Shown one piece after another: positions 10,546 through 22,210 of a stretch of DNA of 64,000 bases. The DNA comes from Aquatica leii (lineage: Eukaryota; Arthropoda; Insecta; Coleoptera; Lampyridae): positions 260,521,177-260,585,176 of the forward strand of contig CM069432.1 of NCBI GenBank assembly GCA_035610365.1, in the 5' to 3' direction. The notes below the pieces were generated by a model that ran no database searches, had not been told where the DNA came from, and saw nothing but the letters and a program-made list of their open reading frames with translations. The position numbers and the translations under genes are program-made. Position 1 is the first letter of the stretch; each line of letters opens with the position of its first letter.

Positions 10546-10736
10546 GTTCCTAGTTTTCTTAATTTCCAACAATCGGCAAACTTCTTGAAACAGCCTAGAC
10601 TCAAAATTGCGGCCTTGACCGGAGTGTAATTCCAACTCTTCTGCTTCTCGATTGGGTACGGCGTAAGCATCCGTTCATTTTGTGAAATAATCCATCGCCA
10701 CACTTTCAGTCCTTGCAGGCAGAGTCACGTCTTCAC
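10546..10736 (-). pseudogene. gypsy integrase core fragment
   Basis: In minus-strand frames with shifts I read VAMDYFTK and, further on, HSGQGRNFESRLFQEVC and IKKTRTT. These match the first two catalytic blocks of gypsy integrases (xxDYFTKWPEAY and HSDQGxxFES). The second catalytic Asp of HSDQG is Gly here. The zinc-binding N-terminus, the third catalytic Glu and the C-terminus are absent. The fragment joins protease on one side and the macrodomain on the other, so two internal deletions have removed reverse transcriptase and most of integrase. Confidence 0.7.
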
Positions 10737-11110
10737 TCAATAAGACTCGCACGGTTGCCTTTTCTGACGACTGAAAAGGAATTTCTTCAGGACATCGTTC
10801 TTCATATCCAAATGGAATCCATACTTCTTTATCACGTTCATTCCCAGGATAACTTTTTCCGTGATGTCGGCTACCAGTACTTGATGGTCGAGTACTCCAT
10901 TTCCCAAACTAATGGTTACTTTGACTTGTCCGTGAGTAGGTATTTCTTCGCCCGTCGCCGTTCGAAGTCGCACTGTTACTGGTTATGTCTTCTCGTTTTC
11001 CAACAACATGTCAGGACGAATGATGGTTTTCGTCGCTCCCGTGTCAACTAGTAACTGAACACTTATTCCATTGATCTTGCCATCGAGATAAATGCTATGC
11101 AATTGCTCCA
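10737..11110 (-). pseudogene. gypsy retropepsin-like protease
   Basis: The minus strand reads VQLLVDTGATKTIIRPDML, with the aspartic protease active site DTGA encoded at 11035-11046, and continues into EEIPTHGQVKVTISLG and ITEKVILGMNVIKKYGFHLD (the ILG flap-end motif of retropepsins). It would release Gag and Pol from the polyprotein. A stop lies between the active site and the 10973-10737 segment. It follows the Gag zinc-knuckle remnant, as in a normal gypsy Pol. Confidence 0.78.
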
Positions 11111-11179
11111 TCGGCGATGCCATTTGAATGGTAATTTCTGGAGCCTGACTAGACGAGATTACCTTTTGTCTCTTTTGGT

Positions 11180-12407
11180 CGCATCGTTACAAATTTTCGA
11201 GAGCTTTTTTTGTCCTCTTCTTAGGTTTAGTACGATGCCGTCGTACATGGCCTATTTTACCGCAGTTCAAAGTTATCATTTCTCTTTCCCGAAGTATTTG
11301 TTGCGCTATCTCTTCGATGCTTTCCAGTGTCTGCGCAGGTACTTCTGCAGCACATCAGAGTCTATGACCGTCTCGTTGCGATGCTTGTTTTGCTGTTTCA
11401 AACTCCAACGCAAGCACCAAAGCGTTATCCAATGTCTTCGGTCGAGCTAACCGGAGAGTCTGCTGCGTTTCGCTGTCTCGGAGGCCGCCTACAAAGGTTT
11501 GAATAGCCAACTGCTCCAAGAAAGTATCTGGTGCTGTAGGGTACGCAAGCCGTGTTAATCTGGCGATGTAACCCTCAAACTCTTGAAGACTATCGCCAGC
11601 TTTCTGAACCCGACTTTTAATTTGAGCTTGATACACTTGTTGAAGATAAGCATCTCCATATCTCATTTATAATCGTGAAATTAAGAGTTCGTAATTTTCT
11701 TGTAGGTGATCAGGAACAGTTTGTAAAATTCCAAGCGTTTCTTCACGTAAGGACACTATTAACGACGTCGCTTTCTGTTTGTTGCTCCAACTATTAGCTG
11801 TAGCTGCGGCTTCAAACTGCTTGTGGTAGGTTGACCATGGAACTTTACCATCAAAATTTGGAGGTACAGCTTTAAACTTGTAAGTGGTTTCTTCGTTATG
11901 GTTCATTATTAAATCTTCACTCGTGACGCTTCCTTCGCCATGGCAAATCATTTGGCTCATTCTTTCTTCAAGCAGTTTCATTCTATCCCCTACTGCTTCT
12001 GTTTTGTCATTCATAGATTTGCAAATTTCTTCTTTTAAACTTAACATATCTGTTTGGGTTTCCTCTTGAACAATTTTTATTTGATTTTCTATGCTCGTTT
12101 GTATTTCTTCTTTTAAACTTCTAGAATTTTCCATCAATTTTTCTTCTATCTCCTGGGTATTTTCAAATAATTTTTCTTCTATTTTCTGAGAACGTTCGTA
12201 AAGCTTTTCTTCAATTTTTCTTGAGTTTTCTTCCATTTTCTGCGAATTTTTGTGAAACTTTTCTTCCATTTTTCTTGAATTTTCTTTCATTTTCTGAGAA
12301 TTTTCTTCCATTTTTCTATTCATCGAATCTTGACCATTTTTTATTGATTCAAGAAATTCAAATAGCTTTGCATCCATTTTAACTGCTAGCGAACGCGTCA
12401 CCGGCAT
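11180..12407 (-). pseudogene. gypsy Gag with coiled-coil N-terminus
   Basis: From the ATG near 12407 on the minus strand (MPVTRSLAVKMDAKLFEFL), about 100 residues form a repeated coiled coil built of MEENSQK/MKENSRK/IEEKLYE-type units. Then comes the conserved gypsy Gag core (PPNFDGKVPWSTYHKQFE, WSNKQKATSLIVSLREE). One in-frame TAA at 11667-11669 is followed directly by the next Gag segment (MRYGDAYLQQVYQAQ to about 11355). A worn zinc knuckle (NCGKIGHVRRH) lies near 11270-11230. Gag packages the RNA and forms particles. The 102-residue gap to the next open segment contains stops. Confidence 0.8.
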
Positions 12408-12630
12408 ACATTTAACCACGAATAATAATTTAAAACAAAATTTAGTAATACTAAATTTTAATAAAGCCCGACACTAGTTAAACAGCTAAGATTAAATGCT
12501 ATAAACAAACACGCGAATCCCGAACTATAGTTTTATTTATTTACGCAATCAATGTTTTTATTACGGGAGCGATATAAATATCTTAATGGTATTCACACTA
12601 AAAATCGCGAACGGTTTATTCTTTTCGATA

Positions 12631-12647
12631 TCCCACTTCTGACACCA
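12631..12647 (-). other. primer binding site, tRNA-Leu type
   Basis: The plus strand TCCCACTTCTGACACCA equals the 3' end of many metazoan tRNA-Leu molecules including the CCA tail, so the minus-strand element RNA would anneal to tRNA-Leu. It is separated by AA from the LTR edge at 12650, the expected position for priming minus-strand DNA synthesis. Confidence 0.85.
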
Positions 12648-12649
12648 AA

Positions 12650-13062
12650 TGTAACGAATTTTATTATTATTAAAACTAATTAATTTATTTACACTACAAA
12701 TATGTACACACACGTTTATAACTAACCGAATTAATTATACTAAAAATATGTAATACAAACACTTACACTATAATTTATATCGCACTTACACGAAGATAAT
12801 GTCCGCGCATAACTTCTATTTATCTAAACAGCGACACTTGTTTATATTGAAGTCTTTATCGCACACGCGTTAATCACTTATTTATTTCAACTTGAATAAT
12901 CTTCTTAACACTGCCGTCTTCGAATTACGGAAATAACTTACGATTTGTTTGTACCGTATTTATACGTTGCTGAACACATTCTAGAAGCCTCTACATTCTG
13001 TCGTGAACGTTCTAGAAAATGGATAAAACTTCGAGAAGGCACGTGAATTTGAGAAAGTTTCA
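12650..13062 (-). repeat. 5' LTR of the gypsy provirus
   Basis: On the plus strand it starts TGTAACGAATTTTATT and ends GAGAAAGTTTCA, directly followed by the ATAT target copy at 13063-13066. It aligns throughout with 9585-9983 and with the solo LTR at 19037-19458. Confidence 0.88.
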
Positions 13063-13066
13063 ATAT

Positions 13067-15327
13067 TATTTGCACATGTGTAGCAAAATCCACAAGTCAA
13101 ATGCTGTTTTTTTATCCTCCTTAAACAACTTTTTTGTGATTTGATCAATATGGGTTTTGTTTATCAATGGTAAATTATCATCATCACTTTCCAAATATTC
13201 TGGCATGAAGCATTTTGACGAGACGTCTTCACCCGAAATTGCTGGAACATTTCTTCTTGGGTCATTATTATTGCCATTAAGTGGAGGGATAGATATACAG
13301 AAAATAATGTTGACCTTACTAACAGAAGCAGGCTTTTTCACTGCTTTCTGACTTATTTTGATTTTTTGGCTGCAGTTTGTTCGATTTTTTGATTGCATTT
13401 TGTTTGATTTTTTTGGCTTCATTTTGTTTTTCCTTGTTTAACTTTTTTACTTCTCTTGCACGTTTCCTATTCTGCTTTTCAAGGAGTTTATTTTTCTTTT
13501 CGGTTTCTTTTTTATCTTTCAATTTTTCCGCCCTGTTGATGTTATTACATAGGGCATTTTTACCACATTTTGTTTAGCCTTTCCTTTTCTTTCTGGTGTT
13601 TAGGGCCAAAAAAGATGTTCCTCAAGTCTAGTTCATTCGTTTGAATTCAATGACATAATTTCATGGTACCGGATAGTCTCATGAACTGGTGCAATTGTGT
13701 CGATTAAATCAAATACAGTCGGAATATTGGAAATGTCTACTTTTTCAAAATTATTACTTGACATTAATTCGTCCGGTAACTTTTTTCTAGTTATTTTCCG
13801 TGTCATTGCTACAGTGAACCAATGCTTCAACGGTGATTGTATTATTCTTAGGGACTATTTCACTATTTTCATTCACAATTTGGAGAATTTGGCTGTGTGG
13901 TATATTTAATTTTTCGTTATTATTGTTATTTACTTCCGTAATTTCTTGTTCTTCTGGTGGTGTTGAAACATTATCGTCAGATATACTTGTTGTGTTTTGA
14001 AATTCCTTCCACAACTTATACAAAACAAGAAAGTCATCTTTGACGTTTTGAATTCCAATTAAGTTTGTCATTTGTTCGAATGCTCTTAGCCGCTCTAAGC
14101 CTATTCTAGTGAATTGATCGTATTTTAAATCATGCATTTTTGGTTGACTTATCTTGCTCTTTTTTAAATTTTTTTCCCAAACATTTGCTAAAGTCTATTT
14201 GCTTCTACATATCAAGGAAATATTCCGCAAGCTCTAAATCCGTTTTGTATTATATAAGGACGCACTGATTTTTGCATCACACATTTAAAAATCAGTGTAA
14301 AACGTTCCTTGGTTATGTCTTCGGTGGGATAGTTCCTTCTCAATTCAACAACACCCTTACACCAACCGTCTTTTAAAGGTTTGAATGTCGATGCATCGCA
14401 AGGTTGTAAAATCCTGGTCGCATTTGGATATAAAGCTACTAAGATAATTTCAAGTTTGGTGCAGAGATCTCTTAGATTTCTATCTAAATGAGTTTGATGC
14501 CCGTCCACAAATAGAATGATGCAAACTCAATAAGCTGTTATTTAAACTGGGGTAAAACACATTTCCAATATATTCATAGAATACTTCCCGTATCATCCAC
14601 CCAGTTTCATTCATACCAACGCCCCAGTCCTCAGGTACAGAGTCTACAATCCCTTTTTTTAGTCTCTTATTAGGATACACTATTGAAGGAGGAGTGTTGT
14701 CTCCTGCTGCGTTGAACGAAAACATCGACGCTTTAGCTTGACTAGAATCAATTTCATATACACTTTTTTTTTTGAGGACGAAGTAGAAATCCTGTCTCAT
14801 CGATGTTGAACGCCCGTTTTGAATGTTCGAGTATTTTATCGTAATCTTTTATTACAAGATATGAATATATATCACTGAACCAACGTCTGATGTCATTTTC
14901 ATCTACGTTGGAGGAAGCAGACGTCACGGCCTCTGGTTTTTTCACTGCGAAATTTCTCAGAAAATCCTTGTACCATCTTTCACCTGGGGCAGTTGTTAGT
15001 AAAGAGATCTTCCCGTGGATTTTCTTCGAGAAGTTGCGACCGAAAACGTAACATCTTCTCTTCGCCGAGGGAAACCTTTTCGATGACATTCATTTATCCA
15101 TTGTACCAGAGTGTTTTTCTTCTTCTGGTAACAACATTGAAGAAGGTCCGTGTCCGGGTTTTACGAATTTGGCAGACAATCAAAATTGCAATGTTGATCG
15201 AGGAATGCCAAAATGGTTTGCGGCCTCACTTTTTGACAGTTTTCGAGATGAAATAGCTTCCAATGCTTTACTAAGTGCATCATCGGAATATTTTTTTTCA
15301 TCTTTCCCCTTCTACTGTTTTTCTCAT
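13067..15327 (-). pseudogene. pogo-like transposase (second family)
   Basis: From the ATG at 15327 on the minus strand, an HTH region reads SKALEAISSRKLSKSEAANH then FGIPRSTLQ. Next are the CENPB-like part (LLPEEEK near 15110, KRFPSAKRR), then NIDETGF near 14790, FNAAGDNTPPSIVYPNKR, EVFYEYIGNVFYP, DGHQTHLDRNLRDL and LVALYPNATRILQPCDASTF (14510-14390). A Ser/Asn-rich tail and a Lys-rich tail end at about 13068. These are the hallmarks of insect pogo-type DDE transposases. At least five stops or frame changes break it. Its 3' end touches the gypsy insertion at 13063. I could not identify its terminal repeats. Confidence 0.82.
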
Positions 15328-15399
15328 GACTATAGAATAAGAAAAATTATCGAAGTAAAATCTAACGGGTACCTACTTGTAGAAAATTTTCAGTAAGAG

Positions 15400-16200
15400 A
15401 GTGATTGGCATATCAAATGTTATAGTAATTGGCAGGGGGTCCGTAACTATAGACAGTCTTCAAAACAACAACACTTTTAAAGACAAATTGTAAAAAGCTA
15501 AAAAATATTTGCTAATACAGTAATTGGCCGGGAGACTTGTTCCCATAAATAGAGAAGTTTAGTAACGCAAGTATACACTTACCTCATACAGTACAAGAAC
15601 GATACATCAGATACTACAACCAATCAGGTATAATATAGAGACAACCCAACACGATTAAGGCGGTAAAATTACGTATAACCAACCGTAAATAACTAAATTC
15701 TACCAGACGAAAAAGGAAAGTCACTAGACTATACCTGTGCATAAAATAAAAGCATGATTTAAGGAGTAATCTTATTATAGAGCATTATAGCCGAAAAGAC
15801 CAATAACTATACAGGTGCCAACAACTGTATTGCTTACCCTATATGCACTTAGAAAGAGAGAACACTTTTTTCTAGCGGTCAAAAGTGACGGTTGTATTTC
15901 ATTATACGCATATCATTATTTCTATATGTCATTTTTCTATTATCTAAGAGCAACATAATTATTACAGAACAAAATCGAAATGCATATTTTAGGCATATTC
16001 TTCTATAGATGCATGTCTTTAATACAAAATTGAATATTACACAATATTAATTAAGAGATCTTTATATAATATTTCGTAGCATTACAGTTTAATACGTTAT
16101 TACCCAACAGTTTTATTGTTGTTAGTAATCACTATCATATTAGAAGTTTAAATAACGTTGCGTACTTACTTGACGATTAACGATGAATGAGTAAATGACA
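15400..16200. other. no gene recognised
   Basis: This is AT-rich sequence downstream of the pogo-like start. Three short AATTGGC/GATTGGC words occur at 15404, 15429 and 15522 and may be worn terminal motifs, but no partner was found. Confidence 0.4.
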
Positions 16201-16229
16201 ATTATAAGAATTAAGAAGCATCAATTTTC

Positions 16230-18030
16230 TTTAAAAACAGTACAGTAGGAGACGCGAGAAATTGCGCTGTAAGTAAGAATGTGTTTGGTACGGCGTATTC
16301 GGCCAGAATATCGAGAACAAGGCAGTTGGCGGTAGTTGCATGATAACGCGTCATCTCATCGATCGACACTTCTGAGTGACTTTTTGACCAAAAATCGCAT
16401 TTTTTCCCATCAACCACTCGCCTTATTCGTTTGATCTTGTTACAAGCTTTTGGTTCTACGAACCTTGCACGGCCAACTCACACATGTCGGAGATAGGGGA
16501 GGTTCACAGAAAATATGCTTAAGGGCGCCAGAGCTGATCCAAAGTAACACTTCTGTCTCGCTCACGACAGACGGTCCAAACTTGTAACTCAATTGAAGGT
16601 TTGTAATCCTTATACTCGGCTGTTCGAGTAGCCCAAATCGGTTAGTAGATAACAATAATCACAGGAGAGAGAAAACTAACAAGAGAGCTTAACGATTTTA
16701 ATCACTTTAAGATGTGAATAGCAAACATTAACAAGAATATATGAATTTTCTACATTCATCCGTACGTGTAAGATTTTTAAATATAATTTACAAATATCAC
16801 AGATTGCTTTAGTAGCGCAGTAACTTGACAAATGTACGCTAAATGCGCCAACCTTAAATACTAAAATGACTAACAATCTGCATTAACAAGTAGAGGAGAC
16901 TTTGACTTAGTAATCACATAAAATTTACTAGATTATATCGCACTTCTCATACATGAATGCCTGTAGTATCGGCAACACACACTACATATGAAAATTATGT
17001 CGAAAAGGACAGCACCGAAGGTCCCAGAATAAATATGTTTTCCCTCACAGCATGCAATACAGTTATGAAGTGTTTAAGATTACCTTATTGGTATATAAGC
17101 AATAACGTAGTTACGATCATTAACATTAAATATAATTCTGTGAATAACTTTCGTGATCCCGATATAAAAGTCAAACAAGTAACTCACCCCAAAATCCAGT
17201 TTCCACGGAGAAAACGTTTTCTCGTCAGTGGCCTGTAATAAATAGTGAAAAGCAAATCGGATCACAATCTAGTTCACACAGAACAAAAGCTAAAAGAAAT
17301 AGTATTAATAAGTCATTAAATGTTATATAAAAACCCGTTGTATCGTGTACTGTAAGGACTAATCTTAACACAGGTGGCTGATAACACAATCGACTAATAC
17401 ACAGGTAGTAACATCTCCCACGGTAAGGCTTATCGAGACCTCGTTTTCGTGGCGTAGCAACCGCCTTCCAAAAGCGTATGTGTGCGGTAACGGGATTTCT
17501 TAGTAAGAATTACTATTCACCATTCCTTTATTGAAAACGTACACGTGCTCGAAGCGGATAGAAAATGGCTGTTAAAATGAAGGAGGAATGACAAACTAAT
17601 TTTAATAAAACGACAGCAATTATCTTACCCTGTGACGACTCAAATATTTTATGAACGTAATGTAATTACAATTTGATTTCCATTATTTCGGATGGTATTG
17701 GAAGAAATTACTTAAGACGTACAGACCATTTTAGACAATCGACAGCCTCGCAAGTTTGTCGTAAAAATGACAGTCGCGAGCAAAAATCGGTAGAGGGCGT
17801 CAAAACCAGAATCTAATTTCAATTCAATATACAGAGTCGTCCGTAATGAAAATTTCGTACGTAACAATCTATCACAGTGTGACTTCTACCTATTCGGAAA
17901 ACTGCATTTGTTGATAAAAGGAAAGCATTTGCTGACATAGAGACCATCCAAAAGGCTTGCAATGACATTCTAAATTACATTTTTACAGACGACTTAAAAC
18001 ACTCAATAAAATCATAAATGGATATGATCG
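16230..18030 (+). pseudogene. mariner transposase, split by a solo LTR
   Basis: Left of the LTR the plus strand reads HDNASSHRSTLLSDFLTKNR followed by IFSHQPLA. Right of it the reading resumes as CDFYLFGKLHLLIKGKHFAD then IETIQKACNDIL and NYIFTDDLKHSIKS. These are the second catalytic block and the C-terminal part of mariner transposases (HDNARPH; YSPDLxxCDFFLFxKLK). The third catalytic Asp of CDF is present. The LTR at 16438-17866 interrupts the codons of the conserved YSPDL segment. The first catalytic block is not clear, and a frame change precedes the insertion. Confidence 0.8.
16438..17866 (+). mobile_element. solo LTR, family A, copy 1
   Basis: It starts TGTTACAAGC and ends CGTACGTAACA, with ATCT directly on both sides (16434-16437 and 17867-17870). 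It matches 54447-55637 and, inverted, 62044-63546. Shared blocks include CCTTGCACGGCCAACTCA, GTCGGAGATAGGGGAGGTTC, AAGGGCGCCAGA and GGCAACACAC. No retroviral genes flank it. Orientation is set by its resemblance to family B, whose copy at 49831 precedes a plus-strand gag. Confidence 0.88.
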
Positions 18031-18049
18031 ACAACCAATCTTTAGGGTT

Positions 18050-18750
18050 AGGTAATGTTCTATGAATTTGCTTCTCGAATATAACTCAAACAATTAATTT
18101 GTATACATCTTAGTTCTTTGTTACTAATGGCGCAAGTCAAACTTTCGGTATAAATTCATGTTTTATACCAAAAAACAACACGTTAAATATTGTACCAAAC
18201 AAAATTTTTGTTAAATACGTGGCGCTGTCCAAATGAAACAAAAAATTATTTTAAAGCATTAGTTTTTAAAATTGTGGGTAAGATTTTGCGTTCAAGAATA
18301 ATTAAGTTTGTCTCTTATTTATCATAAATTTTTTTTGGCGTGATTAAGTAAAATCTTGGATTAAAAGATTTACTATTAATTTTGTATATCTAATCTTTAA
18401 TATTATTAAGGTTATCAACGTTTTATAGGTTTTGATAAATTCATTAATAGTCACGATTTTTTTTGTATAAATTGTTTTTTGAAATCACAGTTTATTTGTT
18501 ACTGTGCTGCAACGTTTGTTTCGGTTGGATTTTGCTACAGTCTTATATCAGACGTTTTATATCATTTTATCCATGTGACATAGAAATCAGAATACCCAGT
18601 AATAATTCGGTAGAACTTGAAAAAAAATTAGTAACGGGTCGGACCTTTGTGCTGCATCTGGGCATACTCCTCATGAGACGATCAGTTTTTTGTTTGTTTC
18701 ATTTTATGTTACTTGTACGGCTGTCCCGCTAGAGTCTGTGGGGGATGGGG
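18050..18750. other. no gene recognised
   Basis: This is AT-rich. An 89-residue plus-strand frame (18463-18732) is hydrophobic at its start but shows no family resemblance that I can support. Confidence 0.4.
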
Positions 18751-19510
18751 TAAATTTCACAATCGCCTAATAATGTTCCAGACGTGCTCGGTTGGCGAAA
18801 GATCTGGAGATTTTAGTGGCCGAGGTAGTAAATCGATTTGATAACGCTCAAAGTGGTTTAACGTAACTCTGGCTATATGTGGTCGTGCAGGGTATTATTG
18901 GAAAAATAGATTTTGAAGAATCTTGAAGTAGGGTAGATCATGTGTTGACCACGTATTGAATGTAACGTTGGGCCGTCATGTTGTCTCTGATAAAGACTAA
19001 ATGTGGATTACTACTGAGGGCAATAGCCCTATATATTGTAGCGAATTTTATTATCAAAACTAATTTATTTAAACTACTAAAAATATTTTTACTTATACTA
19101 AAAATATGTACACTTTTAAATTAACCGAACTAATTAAATCTAATAATATTTAATAAAAACACTTACACTATAATTTATGTATAACCGTTGTATAATACTA
19201 TCACACACTTGTTGACACTAAAGTCACGTACTTCGTAGATTTATTTATAACACGCGTTAACGACTTATTTATTTAGACTTGAATAATCTTCTTAACGCTG
19301 CTGTCTTCGCATTACGGCAATAACTGACCTACGGATTTATTTCTTCGGTATATATACACATTTTGAAAATCATTCTCGAGTGTTCCATATCTTTCGATAT
19401 ACGTTCTAGAAGATGGATAACAACTCTTGAATTTGCAAATAACTTCTCGAACGTTTCAATATCATAATTCTCACTCTGCAGTGCACATTATATATTATAC
19501 AAAAACAGTA
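18750..19510 (-). pseudogene. Tc1-like transposase fragment, split by a solo LTR
   Basis: Left of the LTR the minus strand reads AIALSSNPHLVFIRDNMTAQ, RYIQYVVNT, YPARPHIARVTLNHF and PLKSPDLSPTEHVWNIIR. These are the second (QDNARPH, worn) and third catalytic regions of Tc1 transposases, the last Glu being in the PTEHVW motif. Right of the LTR (19463-19500) the preceding RVRIMI.G resembles the GGSVMVWG segment, so the gene continued across the insertion point. Stops and shifts are present. Confidence 0.7.
19037..19458 (-). mobile_element. solo LTR, family G
   Basis: It starts TGTAGCGAATTTTATT and ends CGAACGTTTCA, flanked by ATAT on both sides (19033-19036 and 19459-19462). It aligns with both LTRs of the 9585-13062 provirus, including ACACTTACACTATAATTTAT and TTGAATAATCTTCTTAACGC. 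It was inserted into a Tc1-like transposase gene. Confidence 0.88.
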
Positions 19511-20260
19511 CAGCTTTTTGTATTTTTAACTGTTATGTTATGATTTTCAACTGTTAAGTATGTTTCTTAGATATCTTGAATTTATCAGACTGATAGTTAT
19601 AGCCATATGTCAACCTGATGCCAATCTCTTGACAGCATATACAGGTTTACTATTTATGTTCCAAGAATTGAGAAAAATAAACAACCTTTAAGCAGAAAAT
19701 TAGAATGATATCTACAAAACTCGTGGCGTGAGTGATGTAATTACCAATAACTTCTTAATGTTTTGGATCCGATGTCCATTATAAAAGCAATAAAATAGAT
19801 AATTATCAGTTACCGTCACCACTAGCACCTGACATTAATGAATGGACGGAAACTGAGGACGATCTTCCGATTGCCCAAGTAAGACGAATGACCAAGAACA
19901 AATTGATGCAGCAATAAAAAACGCGTTACTTCCGATCTATCAAAAATGTTGGATCACCTGAAAATTGCATAGTATAATACAAAAACCGTAACGATAACGG
20001 TGGCCCTGAAGTCTTGTGTATCCTTATTATTGCGTATCTTTGGTGTTTTTCTTTGGTATATAATTTTTAGTGCTGCAAAAATAGCTGTATGAATGATTTT
20101 TATTCTTCCAAAGAAAATGATTTTTTAGAAGTTTACGAGAAACTAATCCTATTTGAGTTTTGAAAATTCATACTTTTGTATTACTTGTGTGCTCTCTGAT
20201 TTTAAATTACTATTGGATTTTCGAGTGTTGCTGCTGATTCATGTTTCTTGTAACGAGTCT
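19510..20260. other. mostly no gene; possible transposase scrap
   Basis: A plus-strand frame near 19806-19915 reads LPSPLAPDINEWTETEDDLP then IAQVRRMTKNKLMQQ, an acidic leader of the kind seen at the start of some insect transposases. It is too short to assign. The rest shows nothing. Confidence 0.3.
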
Positions 20261-20264
20261 TCAT

Positions 20265-21240
20265 TAATATGCTTTAGCATCAATTTCTCCAGCAACTGGG
20301 ACACTATCGGGAGTAAGCTGATTGCGCGGTAAGAACGAATTTCATTGGTGGTTTCCCAGGTTTGTGGATAAGAATTATTTTGTGCAAATTTAAGTTGTAA
20401 TGGTCAGGATTTTAAGTCTCAGGATTACTTTAAAAAGGATTTGTAAGAATTTGATTCGTGGTCAGGTAATCGTTTATAAATTTATGTGGTAATTATATCG
20501 AGCCCTAGAGCTTTTTTGTTTTTCAGTCATCTAATATCGCCTTTAGTTTTATTGTGGTAATTTTACGTATTGGTAGAGACATCTGTAAGGGTGATTCTGT
20601 ATTCTCTCGTCTACTACGTTACAGTTTGATTGGAACACATTTGCTAGGGGGTCTGAGAATGCTTCTGTCTTTTCTTTGTCCGATCTCAGTCATGAATGAT
20701 TTTGATCACGGGTAGGTGGGGGTCTCATAATTCTCTTGGTGGCAGTCCATAGGGAGTTGTAGGTTTGGAAGGATTTGTGTCCGTTGACATGTTGCTCTTG
20801 TAAGTCTTTTTTCTTTCGCAATATCCATGATCTCGTTTGGTACAGTGGGACTATTAATTTTTGTGTGAGTTACCTGCGGAGTACAGTTTCAACCTGCTTT
20901 CGGAACTGTAGTTATGAAGTGGTTTGCAGCGAGTTCTTCTTTTTTTTTGTAGTTTTTAGGTTCGTATCAAGGTGTTGCTCGATGTGGTCTTGAAAGGTGT
21001 CCCAGTTCCTTTTTCTATTGCTGAGAGAAGGCTTAAGTTGTTTGTAGATTATAGTTGAGCTGATTGTGGATATTATCGGAGAAATGTGTGACATTAGGTC
21101 GAAATAGGGGGTAACGTCCATGTAGTTTGAAGAGAATTCGTTTGAAATAAAAAAGTCTAGTAGTTTCGAGATTTTGTCAGTAGGAAAGCTATTGGGTTGG
21201 ACTACCAAGCGGACAGGAAAGTGTAGTTATTGTCATTAAT
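20265..21240 (-). pseudogene. LINE ORF2: endonuclease tail and RT start
   Basis: From 21208 the frame VVQPNSFPTDKISKLLDFFI and NWDTFQDHIEQHLDTNLKTT corresponds to the region after the endonuclease domain. Then TDKEKTEAFSDPLANVFQSN follows (20680-20620), then RSYRAISLLPIVSQLLEKLM near 20340-20270, the conserved Jockey RT block (YRPISLLPxLSKxFEKxL). The catalytic YADD motif is absent because the element stops before it. Several stops occur. Confidence 0.75.
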
Positions 21241-21429
21241 TAGTTTGCATAGAGCTGTTCTTTTAGTAGTGGTTATCGAGTACCCCAGTGGGTGTGTTTG
21301 TAAATAAAGTCACCGCTTGTTGTAAATTTCGGTCCTAGAGTTTCGAAAAACGGTTGACAGGTTTGTTGGGTTAGTTTGTGTTTTGGTGAGATATTTAGTG
21401 GGTTTGTAAGTTTACTAGCTTGAATTGTG

Positions 21430-22206
21430 CCCTCAAGGTGTTCTGTATGGTAAATAGAATAGTGGAGTATCTTTAAATTCGTTTAAAAATTGTTGAAGGG
21501 TTAAGTCTTGATTCTGGTTGGTTTGATTTGTTGCTTTTTGTGCGTAGGATAAATTGGATGGGTGTGCATTAAAGGGCTTGTGACTGGGTTGTTGGCGATG
21601 TAGTAGTGGAAAGTTTTGATTGTGCTTGAGTGTCTTTGGATTTATTACAATCTTGCGTTGTGTGGTCCTCTGCATTTGGCGCATGCGAACGGTCGGTTAC
21701 AGTATGCTCTAGTGTGTCTACAATAATTGTGACATTTTATGTATTGAACTATATCTAATTTTTTCCGTGAGGGTTCAAAATTGACGACTACGTTTTTTAA
21801 GGAACGAATTTTGTAAAAATATTCACTGTTTTAAGCTGGTTCTAGGCCAATGAAGAGTATTGGAAGAGGATTCTACGTACGTTTGCTTTTTATGTTTATT
21901 ATGTTCCGTAGTTTGTGACCCAATGCATCGAGGGTTGATTTATTCAGCCTGGGTTGAATGGAGGACGTGTTTTAGTACTACTTTGTACGGTCTGGTTTCA
22001 TCTGGCAGCAGTGGTAGATGATATTGTTCTCATTCGTTTGTTTTATTAATTTTCTGTAGTGTCAGGAGTTTTAGCATTCACTTTCACTACATTATCGGTT
22101 AAACTCTTTGTTGTGTATTGTTCTATTTCAGCCGCTGCTGTTAGGTTTCCTACCATTTTGTGATGGGAACTGGCTTATTTATTAACGAGTTTATTGTTAG
22201 TTCGTT
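21430..22206 (-). pseudogene. LINE ORF1 core with zinc knuckles
   Basis: The minus strand shows SIQPRLNKSTLDALGHKLRN and NPLPILFIGLEPA, then CHNYCRHTRAYC and CAKCRGPH (about 21735-21665), two CCHC-type knuckles as in Jockey ORF1. The final Gln/Asn-rich part runs to 21433. ORF1 proteins bind the LINE RNA. Stops interrupt it. Its N-terminal part lies beyond the LTR at 23365-23622. Confidence 0.75.
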
Positions 22207-22210
22207 ATTT

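Larger units (their letters stand above)
9585..13062 (-). mobile_element. Ty3/Gypsy provirus, family G, with macrodomain
   Basis: Two related LTRs (9585-9983 and 12650-13062) bound a minus-strand internal region. ATAT flanks the element on both sides (9581-9584 and 13063-13066). Next to the 5' LTR (minus strand) is a primer site matching the tRNA-Leu 3' end. Next to the 3' LTR is a purine run, AAGGAGGGGGCAG on the minus strand. Internal order on the minus strand is Gag, protease, an integrase scrap and a macrodomain. Reverse transcriptase, RNase H and most of integrase are deleted. The LTRs differ at many positions and in several indels, so the insertion is not recent. It sits at the 3' end of a pogo-like transposase gene. 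Confidence 0.9.
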
